DNA from: Paracoccaceae bacterium
GTDB taxonomy: Bacteria > Pseudomonadota > Alphaproteobacteria > Rhodobacterales > Rhodobacteraceae
DNA: 44,692 nt
Reading direction: 5' to 3'
NCBI GenBank assembly: GCA_029862205.1
Contig: JAOTXT010000034.1
Coordinates: 1 to 44,692, forward strand
The translations under genes were made by a program, and so were the position numbers. This document shows, one piece after another, positions 42,655 through 44,692 of the stretch (position 1 is the first letter of the stretch; each line of letters begins with the position of its first letter). The notes under the pieces are model-generated. The model did not search any database. It was not told where the DNA came from and saw only the letters and a program-made list of their open reading frames with translations.

Positions 42655-43802
42655 GATCGATGATGTCCGGCATGCGAAGGACCCTTCGCATCCACTTTCC
42701 CTTTCCCCGGATTACCGGGTTTTCCGGGGAAGACGGCGAGCTTTGGTTCGCCGGCTCGCAAGAACGTGCCGCGAGCGTGGCCGAGGTGTTTTGCGGCGGG
42801 AACTGCCACACCACCGACCGAAGACGCATCCATCGGTCGCGTCTCCTGTCCCGAAGCGCCGATCTAGCCGCGGGCGGGGCCGTGTCCGTCTTCTGTGCGC
42901 ATCGCGGTGCGCCCGGCCTTCACGATCCCGCCGGCCGGGCCATCGAGGCACCCCTGCTGGTGGCCCTGACCAGGGAGCTCCCCCCCACCGTGACCGCGCT
43001 CATGGAGGGGCTCGGGAATTCCTCGGTCCGGGAAGATATCCGGCGCATGCGGAAGGCCGGATTCACCTACCGCGTCACCACCGATCCCGGGGCGGTCCGG
43101 GAATTCTACGGCCACCATTATGAGCCCCTCGTTCGCGAGCGCTTCCCGGAAGATGGGGCCGTGATGTCCCTCGATCGCATGCTCGCCAGGCTCGGACAGG
43201 GCGGCGAACTCCTGTGCGCAGATCTCGACGGGGACTGGGTCGCGGGAATATTCAACTCGGCGCAGGCGGACATCTACGCCATGGGCAATCTCGGAATCAG
43301 GGACGCGAACGAGAGCGTGCGGCAGAAGCGCGTAGCCTCCGCCCTTATCCTCCGGAGCCTGCAGCGCGCCGTGGAACTCGGCCGGCCCGCCGCCGCCATG
43401 GGGGCGTCCCTGCCCTTTCTCGGCAAGGGATCGATCTGGTTCAAGGCGAAGTGGGGCTGCACGCTCCGGGCCGACGGCGATGTGCCAAGGATGCTGGCCT
43501 TCCTCGACCTGCGGCACGAGACGGTGCGCAGGGCCCTGACCGAAAGCCCGGTCGTTCATTTCCACGATGACGAACTGGCAGCTGTGGCATGGCTTCCACC
43601 CGAGGAAGCGGCCGCCAGAGCCATCGTGCGAGAGGCTGGACGCTATCCCGGCATCTCGAAATGGTATGTCCTGGGAACGCAGGACACGCTGACGACCGCG
43701 GAAGAAACGCTGCAAAGGAACGGCAGGGTTGTCCCGATCCCGGTCGAGGTTCGTGCCGATGCGCCGCTCTGGTTGGGGCAGATCTTGAGAGGTCACACCT
43801 AG
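42651..43802 (+). CDS. FemAB/BioF2-like GNAT-fold acyltransferase
   Basis: A 383-residue protein. The middle has the GNAT-like region SSVREDIRRMRKAGFTYRV, then FYGHHYEPLVRERF, and the second half has ADLDGDWVAGIFNSAQADIYAMGNLG and SALILRSLQRAVELG, typical of double-GNAT FemAB or BioF2-like proteins. Possible roles are peptide, lipid or polysaccharide acylation in the envelope. GTG 42651 lies seven bases after GGAGGG and overlaps the small upstream ORF; ATG 42660 would be nine bases later. No gene of a polysaccharide cluster is next to it. Confidence 0.75.
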   Translation: MRSMMSGMRRTLRIHFPFPRITGFSGEDGELWFAGSQERAASVAEVFCGGNCHTTDRRRIHRSRLLSRSADLAAGGAVSVFCAHRGAPGLHDPAGRAIEAPLLVALTRELPPTVTALMEGLGNSSVREDIRRMRKAGFTYRVTTDPGAVREFYGHHYEPLVRERFPEDGAVMSLDRMLARLGQGGELLCADLDGDWVAGIFNSAQADIYAMGNLGIRDANESVRQKRVASALILRSLQRAVELGRPAAAMGASLPFLGKGSIWFKAKWGCTLRADGDVPRMLAFLDLRHETVRRALTESPVVHFHDDELAAVAWLPPEEAAARAIVREAGRYPGISKWYVLGTQDTLTTAEETLQRNGRVVPIPVEVRADAPLWLGQILRGHT

Positions 43803-43960
43803 ACGCTGTTTCGCGCGCAAAACGATCCTGGCGCGGCTCAGCAGTCCCGGTGAAGGGCGCGGGCGAGTTGCGACCCCCAAGACCGGGACCGATCATAGAG
43901 ATGGCCACGCGCGCCAAGCGTCGCTGCGCGCATACTCATGGCAGATCCCAAATAGACAAG

Positions 43961-44023
43961 GGCGGGGTTTACCCCGCCAAATTGGCCATACGAGGACCGG
44001 CCAATGGCGGGATGGATCCCGCC
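43961..44023. repeat. REP-like triple hairpin (BIME-like)
   Basis: Three palindromes follow one another: GGCGGGGT-TT-ACCCCGCC (43961-43978), ATTGGCC with GGCCAAT (43981-43987 and 43999-44005), and GGCGGGAT-GG-ATCCCGCC (44006-44023). The outer two are inverted relative to each other, the arrangement of bacterial interspersed mosaic elements. Confidence 0.75.
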
Positions 44024-44058
44024 CTACCGCACTGCGCGCACCGTTTGGGAGTCAATGA

Positions 44059-44075
44059 TGGGTGCAAAGCACCCA
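44059..44075. repeat. Fourth hairpin next to the REP-like cluster
   Basis: TGGGTGC-AAA-GCACCCA is a perfect seven-base stem 36 bases after the triple hairpin, in the same gene-free gap. It may belong to the same repeat family or act as a terminator. Confidence 0.5.
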
Positions 44076-44202
44076 CCCCATAGCCCGTTGCGCGTGGCAG
44101 GGCAGTAGCGCGCGCCATCCGTAAACAACGGGTAAATCATGAAAAATCATTGTTTTAAGTCAGCCACTTAATCGGAGTCTCACATGTGAGACACCACCCC
44201 TC

Positions 44203-44692
44203 TCACACCCCATCACCCAGATGCCGGGCAATGAACCGCCCCGCCCGGACCACCGTCTGGTCCGCCTCGCGGATCAGGCCGGCGAAGAACGGCCAGGCAT
44301 GGGGCATGTCCTTCCACAGCTCCAGCGTCACGTCGCCGCCGCCCGCGCGCAGGACCTCGGCCAGCGCGACCGCGTCGTCGCGCAGAATCTCGGATTTCGA
44401 GGCGGTGATCAGCGCCGGCGGGGGCGCCTCGAAGCGGCCGAGGACCGGCGAGGCCAGCGGTTCGGCCGGCGGCGTCCCGCCCAGATAATACTCCGCCACC
44501 TCGCGGAACCGGCTGATCGGCAGCATCACGTCGCGCCGCGCATTGCGGCTGAGGCTGTCGCTTGCCATGGTCATGTCCACCCAGGGCGAGAACCCGGCCA
44601 GGCAGGCGGGCGGCTCGAGCCCCAATTCCACCAGCTTGAGATAGAGCGCAAAGACCAGCCCGCCCCCAGCGGAATCCCCGGCCAGCGCGATC
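44203..44692 (-). CDS. Alpha/beta hydrolase (HSL/arylesterase-like), 5' part missing
   Basis: The C-terminal 160 or so residues of an esterase; the gene continues past the right window edge. The nucleophile elbow GDSAGGGL lies at 44660-44690, the acid residue in LITASKSEILRDDA, and His in DMPHAWPFF, all in the hormone-sensitive lipase (hydrolase_3) order. Substrate unknown, probably a small ester. The stop at 44203 faces the REP-like hairpins. Partial by truncation of the window only; no damage is seen. Confidence 0.9.
   Translation of the reverse strand, partial: IALAGDSAGGGLVFALYLKLVELGLEPPACLAGFSPWVDMTMASDSLSRNARRDVMLPISRFREVAEYYLGGTPPAEPLASPVLGRFEAPPPALITASKSEILRDDAVALAEVLRAGGGDVTLELWKDMPHAWPFFAGLIREADQTVVRAGRFIARHLGDGV

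Overview
The window reads as chromosomal DNA of a GC-rich alphaproteobacterium, probably close to Rhodobacterales or Rhodospirillales. Pointers are a hisF-hisE pair, a UMF1-type MFS transporter, FnrL/FixK-type palindromes, many GTG/TTG starts behind good Shine-Dalgarno sites, and REP-like palindromes. This placement is inference; no rRNA, tRNA, CRISPR array or intact insertion sequence was seen.

Region 1 (1-14.2 kb) holds stress and envelope genes: a PNPOx-fold protein, a DUF5765-like membrane protein, a universal stress protein, a SpoIIAA-like protein, a small cytochrome c, an exported protein-L-isoaspartate methyltransferase translationally coupled to a polytopic spermidine-synthase-like protein, a UMF1 transporter, a frameshifted AhpD-like gene, a DUF2459 lipoprotein, and a fused ACP / acyl-AMP ligase / PlsC acyltransferase. 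Perfect FNR/FixK-type boxes (TTGAY-N4-RTCAA) lie at 562, 10257, 14185 and 28492, suggesting oxygen-responsive control of part of the window.

Region 2 (14.2-22.4 kb) is a compact amino-acid and one-carbon module. A COG2403-like GTPase (cyclic-2,3-diphosphoglycerate-synthetase-like) sits behind a textbook class II FNR-type promoter. Convergent to it is a five-gene unit: divergent SHMT-like enzyme, ATP-NAD kinase-like protein, GcvPA, GcvPB and carbamate kinase. No gcvT, gcvH or lpd is present. This is the best candidate here for an undescribed pathway.

Region 3 (22.2-30.1 kb) is a plastic zone with three decayed gene fragments (class III cyclase, MBL-fold hydrolase, DUF4198), a Pro/Glu tandem-repeat protein, an orphan lipoprotein, a large SAM-cyclase-ATPase-TPR protein, a small XRE regulator and a small ParB-like protein.

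Region 4 (30.1-40.6 kb) is a catabolic island in three transcription units: ApbA-like reductase, ACC deaminase, IlvD/Edd dehydratase and an AtuA pair (plus); HpcH/HpaI aldolase, RraA-like protein and D-2-hydroxyacid dehydrogenase (minus); HisD-like dehydrogenase and SDR (plus). Together they could oxidise, dehydrate and cleave a hydroxy- or amino-acid substrate to central metabolites. The substrate is not readable from sequence.

Region 5 (40.6-44.7 kb) carries a DUF302 exported protein, hisF-hisE, a small coupled ORF with a FemAB/GNAT-like protein, a cluster of REP-like hairpins, and the 3' part of an alpha/beta hydrolase that runs off the window.
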